Source of the DNA: an uncultured Fretibacterium sp.
GTDB taxonomy: Bacteria; Synergistota; Synergistia; Synergistales; Aminobacteriaceae
Reading direction: 5' to 3'
Length of the DNA: 13,914 bases
Assembly: GCA_937900285.1 (NCBI GenBank)
Contig: CALCEM010000047.1
Coordinates: 1-13,914, forward strand
Position 1 is the first letter of the stretch. Each line of letters opens with the position of its first letter. A program made the translations under genes and the position numbers. Of the stretch, positions 1 through 7,632 are shown one piece after another. The notes beneath the pieces were generated by a model. It saw nothing but the letters and a program-made list of their open reading frames with translations, had not been told where the DNA came from and did no database searches.

Positions 1-54
1 AGAACAGAACAGAACAGAACAGAACAGAACAGAACAGAACAGAACAGAACAGAA
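1..54 (+). repeat. Pentanucleotide tandem repeat (AGAAC)n inside a reading frame
   Basis: Ten perfect copies of AGAAC plus AGAA run from the window edge to base 54. The true copy number may be higher, because the tract is cut by the edge. Since 5 is not a multiple of 3, all three frames read the same cycle of Arg-Thr-Glu-Gln-Asn without a stop, and the copy number decides which frame leaves the repeat. Beyond the tract one frame stays open into the GNAT gene. A second stops at 69-71 and the third near base 180. This is the structure of a slipped-strand contingency locus. Switching itself is inferred, not seen. Confidence 0.93.
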
Positions 55-660
55 TGTATTATATTATCTAATAATAGTTTTATCCTTCCAGAATTGCGCG
101 AGACAGTTGGCAGGAACTCTTTTTGTGTCCGGCAACTCGTTCCAGAAGATGGTTGCGACGAGGAAATTTATAAGATGACTCAAAAAATCGGACGCAGTGA
201 GAATAAATTCAATAATGAACCTTTCGGAATGACGCGTGAAGAATTTGCCAGCTGGTGCAAAAAACAGGACGCTTGGTCAAGAGGCGAAATGCTCCCGGAA
301 AATTATGTTAAACAATGGACATTTTGGATTTATGTAAATAATATTCCAGTTGGGTACGGCAGATTACGAGAGCGAGTTACTGAGCAGTCGAAAATTTTCG
401 GCGGTAATATAGGCTCCGCAGTTGCTAATGATTTTAGGGGACGAGGCTACGGAACTTTTCTAATAAAATCGCTCATAAATTACGCTTGCAAATTAAATAT
501 TGATTACGTCCTGTCAACAGTTGAAAAATATAATTACGCTTCAAAAATTGCCTGCGAAAAAGCCGGCGGAGTTCTTGTCGATGAAAATTCAGAGAGATGG
601 TTTTTCAGATTTGATGAAGTCATGAAAACAATTAAGGAGAAAAATAATAATAATGCTTAA
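1..660 (+). CDS. GNAT family N-acyltransferase, 5'-partial, read through a pentanucleotide repeat
   Basis: A GNAT-fold enzyme moves an acyl group from acyl-CoA to an amine. The acetyl-CoA loop is visible as RGRGYGT at residues 115-121, counting from the TTG at 94, in the usual R/Q-x-x-G-x-G/A form. It follows a strand with IGSAV and precedes helix FLIKSLI. A TTG at 94 could be a start, but no Shine-Dalgarno sequence precedes it. The frame is open from base 1 through the AGAAC repeat, and the segment NNSFILPELRETVG before and around 94 looks like ordinary protein. I therefore think the real start lies left of the window and the repeat encodes an N-terminal RTEQN array. The 3' end overlaps the next gene by 8 bases, so the two are probably co-translated. 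By context the acceptor may be the amino group made by the neighbouring aminotransferases; this is inference. Confidence 0.8.
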   Translation, partial: RTEQNRTEQNRTEQNRTECIILSNNSFILPELRETVGRNSFCVRQLVPEDGCDEEIYKMTQKIGRSENKFNNEPFGMTREEFASWCKKQDAWSRGEMLPENYVKQWTFWIYVNNIPVGYGRLRERVTEQSKIFGGNIGSAVANDFRGRGYGTFLIKSLINYACKLNIDYVLSTVEKYNYASKIACEKAGGVLVDENSERWFFRFDEVMKTIKEKNNNNA

Positions 661-1429
661 TTTTACAGTTGGGCCTGTTATGTCCTGTGATGAAGTTCTT
701 GAGGTTGCAAGTCATTCAACGCCATATTTTAGGACGCAGGAATTTTCAGAAATGATGCTGGAAAATGAAAAACTTATGTTGAAATTTTTAAATGCTCCAA
801 AAAATAGTAAATGCGTTTTCTTAACGGCTTCCGGTACAGGTGCGATGGAATCATGCGTCATAAATGTATTAAATTCCAGCGATAAAGCTATCGTAATAAA
901 CGGCGGGAGTTTTGGCGAGAGATTTGTAAAAATATGTGAGCTACATAAAATAAATTATTCTGAAATAAAATTAAATTTTGGCTCGCAAATTAAATCAAAC
1001 GATCTTGAAAAATTTTCAGGCAAAGATTACACGGCTTTACTTGTCAATATGCATGAGACTTCATCAGGAGTTTTATACGACATGAATTTAATTTCAGATT
1101 TTTGCAGAAAAAATAATATTATGCTGATAGTTGATGCAATTAGCTCATTTATAGCCGATGAGCTGGACATGAAAAAATTAAATGCTGCTGTCGTTATTAC
1201 TGGTTCTCAAAAAGCTCTGGCAGTTCAGCCCGGAATTTCGATTATTGCATTATCACAAGAAGCATTAAAGCGAGTTGAAAATAATCCGGAAACTTGTATG
1301 TATTTAAGTTTGAAAGAAGCTCTAAAAAATTCCGTGCGCGGTCAAACCCCATTTACCCCGGCTGTGATAACGCTTATACAAATAAATAAAAGATTAGTAA
1401 GTATAAATACTCAGGGGGGGGGGGCATAA
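653..1429 (+). CDS. Class V PLP-dependent aminotransferase, N-terminal part, frameshifted at a poly-G tract
   Basis: This is a fold-type I aminotransferase of the serine-glyoxylate / 2-aminoethylphosphonate-pyruvate transaminase kind. Visible features are the N-terminal TVGP motif (residues 5-8), the phosphate-binding TASGTGAME (58-66), HETSSGV (134-140), cofactor Asp161 in DAISS, the Schiff-base lysine Lys187 in TGSQKA, and GQTPFTPAV (230-238). A Shine-Dalgarno AAGGAG at 634-639 supports the ATG at 653. The frame ends after 258 residues, just past 11 G at 1414-1424, whereas the family is usually about 350-390 residues. The missing C-terminal domain follows in another frame, up to 1731. Twelve or nine G would join them into a protein of about 359 or 358 residues. 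The catalytic half is complete here, but the truncated product is unlikely to be active. The exact substrate cannot be read from the sequence. Confidence 0.85.
   Translation: MLNFTVGPVMSCDEVLEVASHSTPYFRTQEFSEMMLENEKLMLKFLNAPKNSKCVFLTASGTGAMESCVINVLNSSDKAIVINGGSFGERFVKICELHKINYSEIKLNFGSQIKSNDLEKFSGKDYTALLVNMHETSSGVLYDMNLISDFCRKNNIMLIVDAISSFIADELDMKKLNAAVVITGSQKALAVQPGISIIALSQEALKRVENNPETCMYLSLKEALKNSVRGQTPFTPAVITLIQINKRLVSINTQGGGA
1414..1424 (+). repeat. Poly-G tract (G11) causing a frameshift, likely phase-variable
   Basis: Eleven consecutive G lie within the aminotransferase gene, which stands out in AT-rich sequence. With 11 G the frame reads TQGGGA then TAA at 1427-1429. With 12 or 9 G it reads on as TQ-Gly(n)-ITTERN into the C-terminal domain. 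Long poly-G tracts in coding sequence are known contingency sites in Campylobacter and Neisseria. A sequencing or assembly error in the run length is the main alternative. Confidence 0.85.
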
Positions 1430-1488
1430 CTACTGAGAGAAATTTAATAAAAAATATTGCGGAAGATTTCAGAAAAAAAATTAAAGGT

Positions 1489-1731
1489 TTGCCATTTGAA
1501 ATTATTTCGGAATCTCTCTCTAATGCAGTTACAGCCCTCCATCCGTTGAATAGTGGCGCGAAAAAAATCGTGCAGATCTTAAAGGACGATTATCAAATAT
1601 GGGTCTGCCCCAATGGCGGAGAATACGCTGATAAAATTTTCAGAGTCGGCCATATAGGAAATATTACGCCAGAAGATAACGAAATTTTAATAAATGCTCT
1701 TCACGATATGCAAAGGAGGTGCCTGCTGTAA
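1489..1731 (+). CDS. C-terminal domain of the frameshifted class V aminotransferase
   Basis: This is the small C-terminal domain of the upstream aminotransferase rather than a separate gene. The frame is open from 1390 through the poly-G tract; the first possible start inside the fragment is the TTG at 1489, with no convincing ribosome binding site. Residues such as NAVTALHPLN, WVCPNGGEYADKIFRVGHIGN and the closing helix match the end of class V aminotransferases, where the Arg in FRVGHIG normally binds the substrate carboxylate. Read with one G added or two removed upstream, it continues directly from the N-terminal part. AAAGGAGG at 1711-1718, just before the stop, lies 43 bases before the next start and is probably incidental. 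Confidence 0.8.
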   Translation: MPFEIISESLSNAVTALHPLNSGAKKIVQILKDDYQIWVCPNGGEYADKIFRVGHIGNITPEDNEILINALHDMQRRCLL

Positions 1732-1761
1732 TTTTCAGAGATTCCGTGAAAGGAGTCTATT

Positions 1762-2820
1762 TTGTATTACGTAAACGAAAATATTAAAAATTTTAGCAGA
1801 ATTTATGATCAGGATAACAGAAACGGATATTTACGTTTAGATTTAAACGAAAATCCCGGCGGACTGCCCGAAGAGTTTGTAAAAAGAGTTATGGAAAGCG
1901 TTACGCCTGATTTTATAGCGAAATATCCGGAGACGTTCGAGTTTAAAAATATTTTGGCGGATTTTTTAGGGTGCAGTTATAAAAATATTTGTCTGGTAAA
2001 TGGTTCATCTGAAGGGATAAGGCATATTATAGAAATGTTTACAGAACCTGAAGGTAAAATTTTGGGAGTAGTTCCGAGCTTTGCAATGTTTGATATTTTT
2101 TCAAAGATGTACGGCAGAAAATTTATTACTGTGGGTTATGAATCGGATTTAAGTTTCAAGACCGAAAAATTTTTACAGGCCATGAATCCAGAAATAGAAC
2201 TAGCAATAATTTTAAATCCTAATAATCCCGTCGGAAATGTTTTCAGTGAAGATGATATGCAGAAAATTTTAAATAAAGCAGTTGAAAATAAAATTACGCT
2301 CTTAATTGATGAAGCATATATTTATTTTTACGCCAATGAATTTAAAAAATATGCTCTTGAATATGAAAACGTTTTCATAACTCGTACTTTTTCAAAATTA
2401 TTTTCAATGGCAGGTTGCAGATTAGGTTATGTATTAGGACGGCCGGACGGAATAGAAATTTTACAGAAGATGTGTACACCCCATAACGTGAACGCTTTTG
2501 CTGTAAAACTGGCACGCGAAATAATTTTGAATGAAGAGATCATAAAAAATTTAATTTCGGACTTTAAAGCAGGTAAAGAATTTTTAATAAATTCGTTGAG
2601 AAAAAATAATTATAAATTTCATGCCGGCGAGGGCAATTTTATTTTTATTAAGCCCTTTACTGATGCAGAAATTTTAATGAACAAATTGAGAAATGATAAA
2701 AAAATTCTCGTGAAAACTTATGACATGGCCGGGATTTTCGGTAAATGTTTACGCGTAACAATTGGCGGGCGCAGTTTTATGGAAAATTTTATAAATTCAA
2801 TGCTCGAACTTGATGTTTAA
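1762..2820 (+). CDS. HisC/CobD-like class I/II PLP-dependent aminotransferase
   Basis: This is a complete fold-type I enzyme of 352 residues, close in plan to histidinol-phosphate aminotransferase. Motifs are LDLNENP (26-32), NGSSEGI (80-86), LNPNNPVGN (151-159), DEAYIYF (183-189), the PLP lysine in TFSK (Lys212) followed by MAGCRLGY (216-223), and LRVTIGGR (330-337) with the carboxylate-binding Arg331. The TTG start at 1762 is fixed by AAAGGAG at 1749-1755 and by an in-frame stop at 1747-1749. HisC acts on a phosphorylated amino or keto compound, and CobD relatives decarboxylate phosphothreonine or phosphoserine. No other histidine or cobalamin gene is present. A neighbouring cytidylyltransferase suggests it makes a small phosphorylated amine to be activated with CMP; that role is inference. 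Confidence 0.85.
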   Translation: MYYVNENIKNFSRIYDQDNRNGYLRLDLNENPGGLPEEFVKRVMESVTPDFIAKYPETFEFKNILADFLGCSYKNICLVNGSSEGIRHIIEMFTEPEGKILGVVPSFAMFDIFSKMYGRKFITVGYESDLSFKTEKFLQAMNPEIELAIILNPNNPVGNVFSEDDMQKILNKAVENKITLLIDEAYIYFYANEFKKYALEYENVFITRTFSKLFSMAGCRLGYVLGRPDGIEILQKMCTPHNVNAFAVKLAREIILNEEIIKNLISDFKAGKEFLINSLRKNNYKFHAGEGNFIFIKPFTDAEILMNKLRNDKKILVKTYDMAGIFGKCLRVTIGGRSFMENFINSMLELDV

Positions 2821-2852
2821 AAGTTTGAAATATTTAAAGGGCTGATTAAATT

Positions 2853-4187
2853 TTGATCAAAGTTATAACGTATGGAACTTATGACATGTTGCATTACGGA
2901 CATATAAGACTGCTCGAAAGGGCGAAGGCTCTGGGAGATTATTTAATCGTTGGAGTTACTTCAGATAATTTTGACATGGCGAGGGGAAAAATAAACGTAA
3001 AGCAGCCATTAATGGAACGTGTCGCAGCAATTCGTGAAACAGGTCTTGCTGATGAAGTAATAATTGAAGAATATCAAGGACAAAAAATTGATGATATAAA
3101 GCGCTTAAACGTTGATATTTTTACGGTTGGGTCTGACTGGGCCGGGCATTTTGATTATTTAAACGAGTATTGCAAAGTTGTTTATTTAGAGCGCACCGAA
3201 GGAGTATCCAGCACTCTTTTAAGGTCTCGAGACAGAGCATTAAGGCTCGGACTTGTTGGAAATAGTTTATTTTTAGAAAAATTTTTCCGAGAATGCAAAT
3301 ATGTAAACGGGATCGAAGTTACAGGATTATATACGCAGAGAGCCGAAGTGTTTTCTGAAGGAATGCAAAAAATTCCGTGCGTTACAAAAAATTATGATGA
3401 ACTTTTAAATAATGTTGATGCAGTTTTTATAATTTCCCATCCGACAGAACATTACGATCATATAAAGTCAGCCTTATTGAAAAATATTCACGTTTTATGT
3501 GAAGCTCCGATCGCAATAAGTCTAAACCAGCTCGAAGAATTAAGAGATATAGCTCAGAAAAATAATTTAATTTTAACTGATGGACTTAAAACGGCATATT
3601 CAACAGCATATTACAGAATGTTATTGTTAATCAAAAGTGGCGTAATTGGAAAAGTTTGCTCGGTTGATTCAACTTGTACCAGTTTGCGTGACAGTACGGA
3701 ATTTTCTTGGAACAGTATAACGGAATGGGGACCAGTTGCGATGTTGCCAATATTTCAGATTTTGGGAACTAATTACGAATCAAAAAAAATTATTTCGTAC
3801 ATAACTGATGAAAAAAATATGTATGACAGTTTTACAAAAATTGAATTTATATATTCCAGTGCTACAGCTTCGATAAAAGTAGGGAAGGGCGTAAAGTCCG
3901 AAGGTGAATTAATAGTCTCCGGGACTGGAGGTTATGTTTATATTCCTGCTCCCTGGTGGAAAACTGATTATTTTGAAGTTCGTCACGAAAATCCCCAGAA
4001 TAATAAAAGATTTTTTTATCAGCTTGACGGTGAAGGGATTCGTTATGAGATCGTAGCGTTTACCAAAGCAATTAAGAGCAGTAAGCCGGATTTATACACA
4101 ATGGTAAAAAAAGATGTTTCGAGCGCTATTGTTAAAATTATCAGCGATTTTTATAACGATGAAGATAAAATAATCTTAAGAAAATAA
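2853..4187 (+). CDS. Fusion protein: TagD-like cytidylyltransferase plus Gfo/Idh/MocA-like domain
   Basis: Residues 1-125 are a nucleotidyltransferase of the glycerol-3-phosphate / ethanolamine-phosphate cytidylyltransferase family. Seen are GTYDMLHYGH (8-17, the HxGH site), the Arg-containing segment MERVAAIRETGLADEVI (54-70) and VSST (118-121). Residues 130-444 look like a Gfo/Idh/MocA oxidoreductase, with a Rossmann start, a SHPTEHYDHI segment (195-204) and a long C-terminal sheet domain. Hallmarks of that family are weak: G-x-G-x-x-G reads GLVGNS (133-138), EKP reads EAP (217-219) with the catalytic Lys replaced by Ala, and the usual D-x-G-x-H region reads EWGPVA (291-296). The TTG start has AAAGGG 11 bases upstream. 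Likely product is a CDP-activated small phosphate ester; the second domain may be a dehydrogenase with altered chemistry or a binding domain. It is the last gene of the putative operon. Confidence 0.82.
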   Translation: MIKVITYGTYDMLHYGHIRLLERAKALGDYLIVGVTSDNFDMARGKINVKQPLMERVAAIRETGLADEVIIEEYQGQKIDDIKRLNVDIFTVGSDWAGHFDYLNEYCKVVYLERTEGVSSTLLRSRDRALRLGLVGNSLFLEKFFRECKYVNGIEVTGLYTQRAEVFSEGMQKIPCVTKNYDELLNNVDAVFIISHPTEHYDHIKSALLKNIHVLCEAPIAISLNQLEELRDIAQKNNLILTDGLKTAYSTAYYRMLLLIKSGVIGKVCSVDSTCTSLRDSTEFSWNSITEWGPVAMLPIFQILGTNYESKKIISYITDEKNMYDSFTKIEFIYSSATASIKVGKGVKSEGELIVSGTGGYVYIPAPWWKTDYFEVRHENPQNNKRFFYQLDGEGIRYEIVAFTKAIKSSKPDLYTMVKKDVSSAIVKIISDFYNDEDKIILRK

Positions 4188-4203
4188 AAAATAAATTTGC
4201 AAA

Positions 4204-4231
4204 TTGTAATTAACTTTTTAAAATTTATAAT
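4204..4231 (+). promoter_or_regulatory. Probable promoter for purC-purF
   Basis: TTGTAA at 4204-4209 and a perfect TATAAT at 4226-4231 are separated by 16 bases, about 50 bases upstream of purC. The 4188-4283 gap is very AT-rich and shows no clear terminator for the preceding operon and no purine riboswitch that I can recognise. Confidence 0.45.
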
Positions 4232-4283
4232 AATAATATAAATTTGAACTGAAAAATTTTTGAAGGGATTAAGATTCAAAATA

Positions 4284-4997
4284 ATGAACGTAACGAAATT
4301 AAATCAGATTTACGAGGGTAAAGCTAAAAAAGTTTTTAAAACTTCTGATGAAAATTTGTATATTGTCGAATACAAGGACGATGCTACAGCTTTTAACGGT
4401 GTGAAAAAAGGCACGATCACGGGCAAAGGCGTTATTAATAATAAAATGAGCAACATAATGTTTAAACTGCTCGAACAGAACGGAATTAAAACGCATTTCG
4501 TCGAAGAATTGAGCGACCGTGAAACTTTAGTGAAAGCCGTTAAAATTGTCCCGTTAGAAATTATTATCAGAAATGTAGCAGCCGGATCATTTTCAAAACG
4601 TTACGGAGTTGAGGAAGGCACAATTTTAAAAAATCCTACGTTGGAATTTTCGCTAAAAGATGACGCGTTAAACGATCCATTAATAAATAATTCGCATATT
4701 ACGGCCTTAAATATAGCGACTGAACAGGAATTAAAAAATATTTCGGACATGGCATATAAAATTAATGATGTCATGAAAAAATTTTTTGCTGGAATCGGAA
4801 TTAAATTAATTGATTTTAAAATCGAAGCTGGAAGATTTCAGAATGAAATAATTTTGGCCGATGAAATTTCGCCTGATACCTGCAGATTTTGGGACGCTGA
4901 AACAAATAAAAAACTCGATAAAGATCGCTTCAGGCGTGATCTCGGAAATGTCGAGGAAGCATATCAGGAAATATTTTCAAGAATCACGAATAAATAA
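4284..4997 (+). CDS. purC: Phosphoribosylaminoimidazole-succinocarboxamide synthase (SAICAR synthetase)
   Basis: PurC joins CAIR and L-aspartate with ATP to form SAICAR in purine synthesis. The family start IYEGKAKKVF, the KDDATAFNG segment, PLEIIIRNVAAGSF, the Asp/Lys-rich FKIEAGR region and ADEISPDTCRFWD are all present, and the 237-residue length is typical. I chose the ATG at 4284 because AAGGGA at 4263-4268 lies upstream at a somewhat long 15 bases. An in-frame TTG at 4260 would add 8 residues but has no ribosome binding site. It stands 29 bases before purF, so the two are probably one unit. Confidence 0.95.
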   Translation: MNVTKLNQIYEGKAKKVFKTSDENLYIVEYKDDATAFNGVKKGTITGKGVINNKMSNIMFKLLEQNGIKTHFVEELSDRETLVKAVKIVPLEIIIRNVAAGSFSKRYGVEEGTILKNPTLEFSLKDDALNDPLINNSHITALNIATEQELKNISDMAYKINDVMKKFFAGIGIKLIDFKIEAGRFQNEIILADEISPDTCRFWDAETNKKLDKDRFRRDLGNVEEAYQEIFSRITNK

Positions 4998-5026
4998 AAT
5001 AATTTTAAATTTTTTAATTAAAATAA

Positions 5027-6418
5027 ATGTCCGATAAATTTCACGAAGAATGCGGCGTAATAGGAATTTGGAGAGGGGAGAAAAATGCTTCAATTCCAGT
5101 TTATTACGGTTTATACGCCCTTCAGCATAGAGGGCAGGAGAGCGCTGGAATTGCTGCAAATTTCAACGGGGAAATTGATAATAAAAAAGGTTCCGGACTC
5201 GCTGGCGAAGTTTTTAAAGGTGAAAATTTTTCAGATTTAAAAGGTAATATCGCGATCGGCCATGTAAGATACTCAACAGCCGGCGGTAGTAATGTCCGAA
5301 GTGCCCAGCCCTTAGTAGCCCGGTGCAGGCTCGGAGATATTGCGCTCGCTCATAATGGAAATTTGGTGAACGCTGACAGTTTAAAATCTATGCTTACGGA
5401 TCAAGGCATGATATTTCACACGAGTTCCGACAGCGAATCAATTTTAAATTTAATTTGTCAGTACGGAAATTCTCGCGGAATAGAATCAGGAATAAAAAAC
5501 GCAATGAATTTAATGAAAGGTGCGTACGTTTTAGTTATAACTCTCGAAAATAAATTAATCGGAGTCCGCGACCCTTATGGGCTTCACCCGTTATGTATTG
5601 GGAAATTGCCGGACGGTTATATTTTAAGTTCTGAAAGTTGTGCGCTCGAAAGTTTGGACGCTGAATTTATGCGCGATGTTTTGCCCGGAGAAATTGTAAT
5701 AATCGATCAAGATGGAATTAAATCCATAAAGCCGTCTCAATGGTGTAAAAAAAGTTTATGCGTGTTTGAGCTTGTATATTTTGCCCGGCCTGACAGCATT
5801 CTTGATGGAATCAGCGTTTATGATTTTCGTAGACGTTGCGGGATGTTGCTGGCTCGACAAAATAAAAATAAAATTAATGCTGATTTAGTTATGGCGATTC
5901 CAGATTCCGGAACACCTGCGGCAATTGGTTACGCTGAAGAATCCGGAATACCTTACGGCGAAGGCTTGATAAAAAATAAATACATGGGCAGAACTTTTAT
6001 ACAGCCTACTCAGGAAATGCGAGAAGATGCTTTACGTATAAAACTTGCAGTGATAAAAAAGAATATCGAAAATAAAAAATTAATCGTAATCGATGATTCA
6101 ATAGTGAGAGGAACGACTATAAAAAGGATCGTGAAAAATTTGCGTGATGCCGGAGCTTCTGAAATTCATGTGTGTGCAGCTTCACCAGCCGTAAAATTTT
6201 CGTGTTATTTCGGAATTGATACGCCTTACCGTGATAGATTAATAGCCGTGCAGAAATCATCAGAAAATGAAATTTGCGAATATATTGGCGCTGACAGTCT
6301 GACGTATTTAAGTGAATCAAGTTTACGCGAGGCATGCGGCGAAGATTTATATTGCAAGGCATGTTTTGATGGAAATTACCCGATGGAAGTGCCTATTAAT
6401 TCGGACATGATAAAATAA
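5027..6418 (+). CDS. purF: Amidophosphoribosyltransferase
   Basis: PurF makes phosphoribosylamine from PRPP and glutamine, the first step of purine synthesis. An N-terminal Ntn glutaminase domain begins with an 8-residue leader before the nucleophile Cys9 (EECGVIGIW), followed by LQHRGQESAG and RYSTAGGS. The C-terminal phosphoribosyltransferase domain has the PRPP loop VIDDSIVRGTT (354-364). Cys245, Cys393, Cys443 and Cys446 match the positions that bind the [4Fe-4S] cluster in the Bacillus subtilis type. So this is probably the oxygen-sensitive, propeptide-processed class, which suits an anaerobe. Length (463) is normal. The ATG has no obvious ribosome binding site. A tRNA gene follows 20 bases after the stop. 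Confidence 0.96.
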   Translation: MSDKFHEECGVIGIWRGEKNASIPVYYGLYALQHRGQESAGIAANFNGEIDNKKGSGLAGEVFKGENFSDLKGNIAIGHVRYSTAGGSNVRSAQPLVARCRLGDIALAHNGNLVNADSLKSMLTDQGMIFHTSSDSESILNLICQYGNSRGIESGIKNAMNLMKGAYVLVITLENKLIGVRDPYGLHPLCIGKLPDGYILSSESCALESLDAEFMRDVLPGEIVIIDQDGIKSIKPSQWCKKSLCVFELVYFARPDSILDGISVYDFRRRCGMLLARQNKNKINADLVMAIPDSGTPAAIGYAEESGIPYGEGLIKNKYMGRTFIQPTQEMREDALRIKLAVIKKNIENKKLIVIDDSIVRGTTIKRIVKNLRDAGASEIHVCAASPAVKFSCYFGIDTPYRDRLIAVQKSSENEICEYIGADSLTYLSESSLREACGEDLYCKACFDGNYPMEVPINSDMIK

Positions 6419-6438
6419 CAAGCAATAAAAAAATTTTT

Positions 6439-6518
6439 GCGGGAGTGGCGGAATGGTAGACGCGTCAGACTTAGGATCTGATGTTTATAACGTAGGGGTT
6501 CAAGTCCCCTCTTCCGCA
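6439..6518 (+). tRNA. tRNA-Leu (anticodon UAG)
   Basis: A class II cloverleaf can be folded by eye. The 7-bp acceptor pairs 6439-6445 with 6511-6517, with one G-T pair. The D arm has a 3-bp stem. The anticodon stem TCAGA/TCTGA holds the loop CTTAGGA, giving anticodon TAG at 6472-6474. A 12-base variable arm with GTT/AAC ends precedes a T arm AGGGG-TTCAAGT-CCCCT. After discriminator A6518 the sequence is CCG, so a full CCA end is not encoded and must be added by nucleotidyltransferase. It lies close behind purF and is probably co-transcribed. Confidence 0.96.
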
Positions 6519-6556
6519 CCGTTCGGAATAAAAAAATAAAAAAATATAAAAATAAT

Positions 6557-6591
6557 TCCCCAGTTTTAAATATTTAAATAGTGGCTGGGGA
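6557..6591. terminator. Bidirectional intrinsic terminator between purF/tRNA-Leu and rfbB
   Basis: TCCCCAG (6557-6563) pairs with CTGGGGA (6585-6591) around a 21-base AT-rich loop that can itself fold (TTTAAA..TTTAAA). A T-rich tail follows on the plus strand from 6592. On the minus strand the tail is also U-rich (from 6556 leftward), so it can end both convergent units. Confidence 0.75.
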
Positions 6592-6627
6592 TTTTGTTTT
6601 ATTAATTTGAAATTTGAAATTTAAAAT

Positions 6628-7632
6628 TTAAAAATTATTTTTTCCGCGCTGTAAAATTTCTTCCCACCATGATTTATTATCAAGATACCATTTAATAGTT
6701 TTAGCGAGTCCGTCTTTAAATTTTGTTTCGGGAGTCCAGCCCAATTTATTTTTTATTTTATCCGGGTTAATTGCGTATCTTAAATCATGACCTTTTCTGT
6801 CCGGCACAAATTCTATTAAATCATAAGGCTTGTTTAACGCATCACAAATTAATTTTACGATTTCAATATTTTTCATTTCGTTATGTCCGCCAATGTTATA
6901 AATTTCGCCTGCAGAATTTTCATTTTTATCATGTATTATTAAATCAATCGCCCTGCAATGATCTTCAACGTATAACCAGTCTCGAACGTTTAAACCTTTT
7001 CCGTAAACCGGCAATTTTTTATTATTCAGCGCGTTTATTATCATCAATGGGATTAATTTTTCCGGAAAATGATAAGGCCCGTAATTATTTGAACACCGGC
7101 TGATGCTGACAGGTAAATTAAAAGTCCTGTGATATGCTAAAGCTAATAAATCCGCTCCGGCTTTTGATGCAGAATAAGGCGAAGAAGTTTTTATTGGAGT
7201 ATCCTCGCTGAAAAATAAATCAGGACGATTTAAAGGCAAATCCCCATAAACTTCATCTGTGCTGACCTGATGATAACGCTTGATGCCGAATTTTAAACAA
7301 GCATCCATTAAAACACCAGTGCCGATTATATTCGTCTGCAAAAATATTCCTGGATTATTTATTGAGCGGTCTACATGAGATTCAGCTGCAAAATTTATAA
7401 TAATGTCGGGTTTCTCATTTTCAAAAATTTTATATATATTCCCGCGATCACAAATATCGCACTTGTAAAATACTACTTGGCCGGAGTCTATTACGTTTTT
7501 TATTGTCGAATAATTTCCGGCATAAGTTAATTTATCAATGCATATAATTTTATAATCGGGATGAAATTTCAGCATGTGAAATATAAAATTACTTCCTATG
7601 AATCCAGCTCCGCCAGTTATAATTATTTTCAT
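6628..7632 (-). CDS. rfbB: dTDP-glucose 4,6-dehydratase
   Basis: RfbB (RmlB) converts dTDP-glucose to dTDP-4-keto-6-deoxyglucose. It is an extended short-chain dehydrogenase with the NAD motif GGAGFIG (7-13), the catalytic Thr125-Asp126-Glu127 in STDEVYGD, and the Tyr153-x-x-x-Lys157 pair in SPYSASK. Signature strings AAESHVDRSI and NNYGPYHFPEKLIP also fit, and 334 residues is standard. Its ATG overlaps the rfbC stop by 4 bases, indicating translational coupling. It is the last gene of the minus-strand operon, 37 bases from the shared terminator. Confidence 0.97.
   Translation of the reverse strand: MKIIITGGAGFIGSNFIFHMLKFHPDYKIICIDKLTYAGNYSTIKNVIDSGQVVFYKCDICDRGNIYKIFENEKPDIIINFAAESHVDRSINNPGIFLQTNIIGTGVLMDACLKFGIKRYHQVSTDEVYGDLPLNRPDLFFSEDTPIKTSSPYSASKAGADLLALAYHRTFNLPVSISRCSNNYGPYHFPEKLIPLMIINALNNKKLPVYGKGLNVRDWLYVEDHCRAIDLIIHDKNENSAGEIYNIGGHNEMKNIEIVKLICDALNKPYDLIEFVPDRKGHDLRYAINPDKIKNKLGWTPETKFKDGLAKTIKWYLDNKSWWEEILQRGKNNF

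Noticed and set aside
1414..1424. Programmed ribosomal frameshift at the poly-G
   Set aside because: There is no clear stimulatory structure downstream, and a plain length change explains the split; it cannot be fully excluded.
4260..4283. TTG at 4260 as the purC start
   Set aside because: No ribosome binding site precedes it; the one visible lies between it and the ATG at 4284.
6605..6632. AATTTGA/AATTTAA near-repeats just after rfbB
   Set aside because: Only two to three imperfect copies in very AT-rich sequence outside the coding region; no reason to call it a switch.
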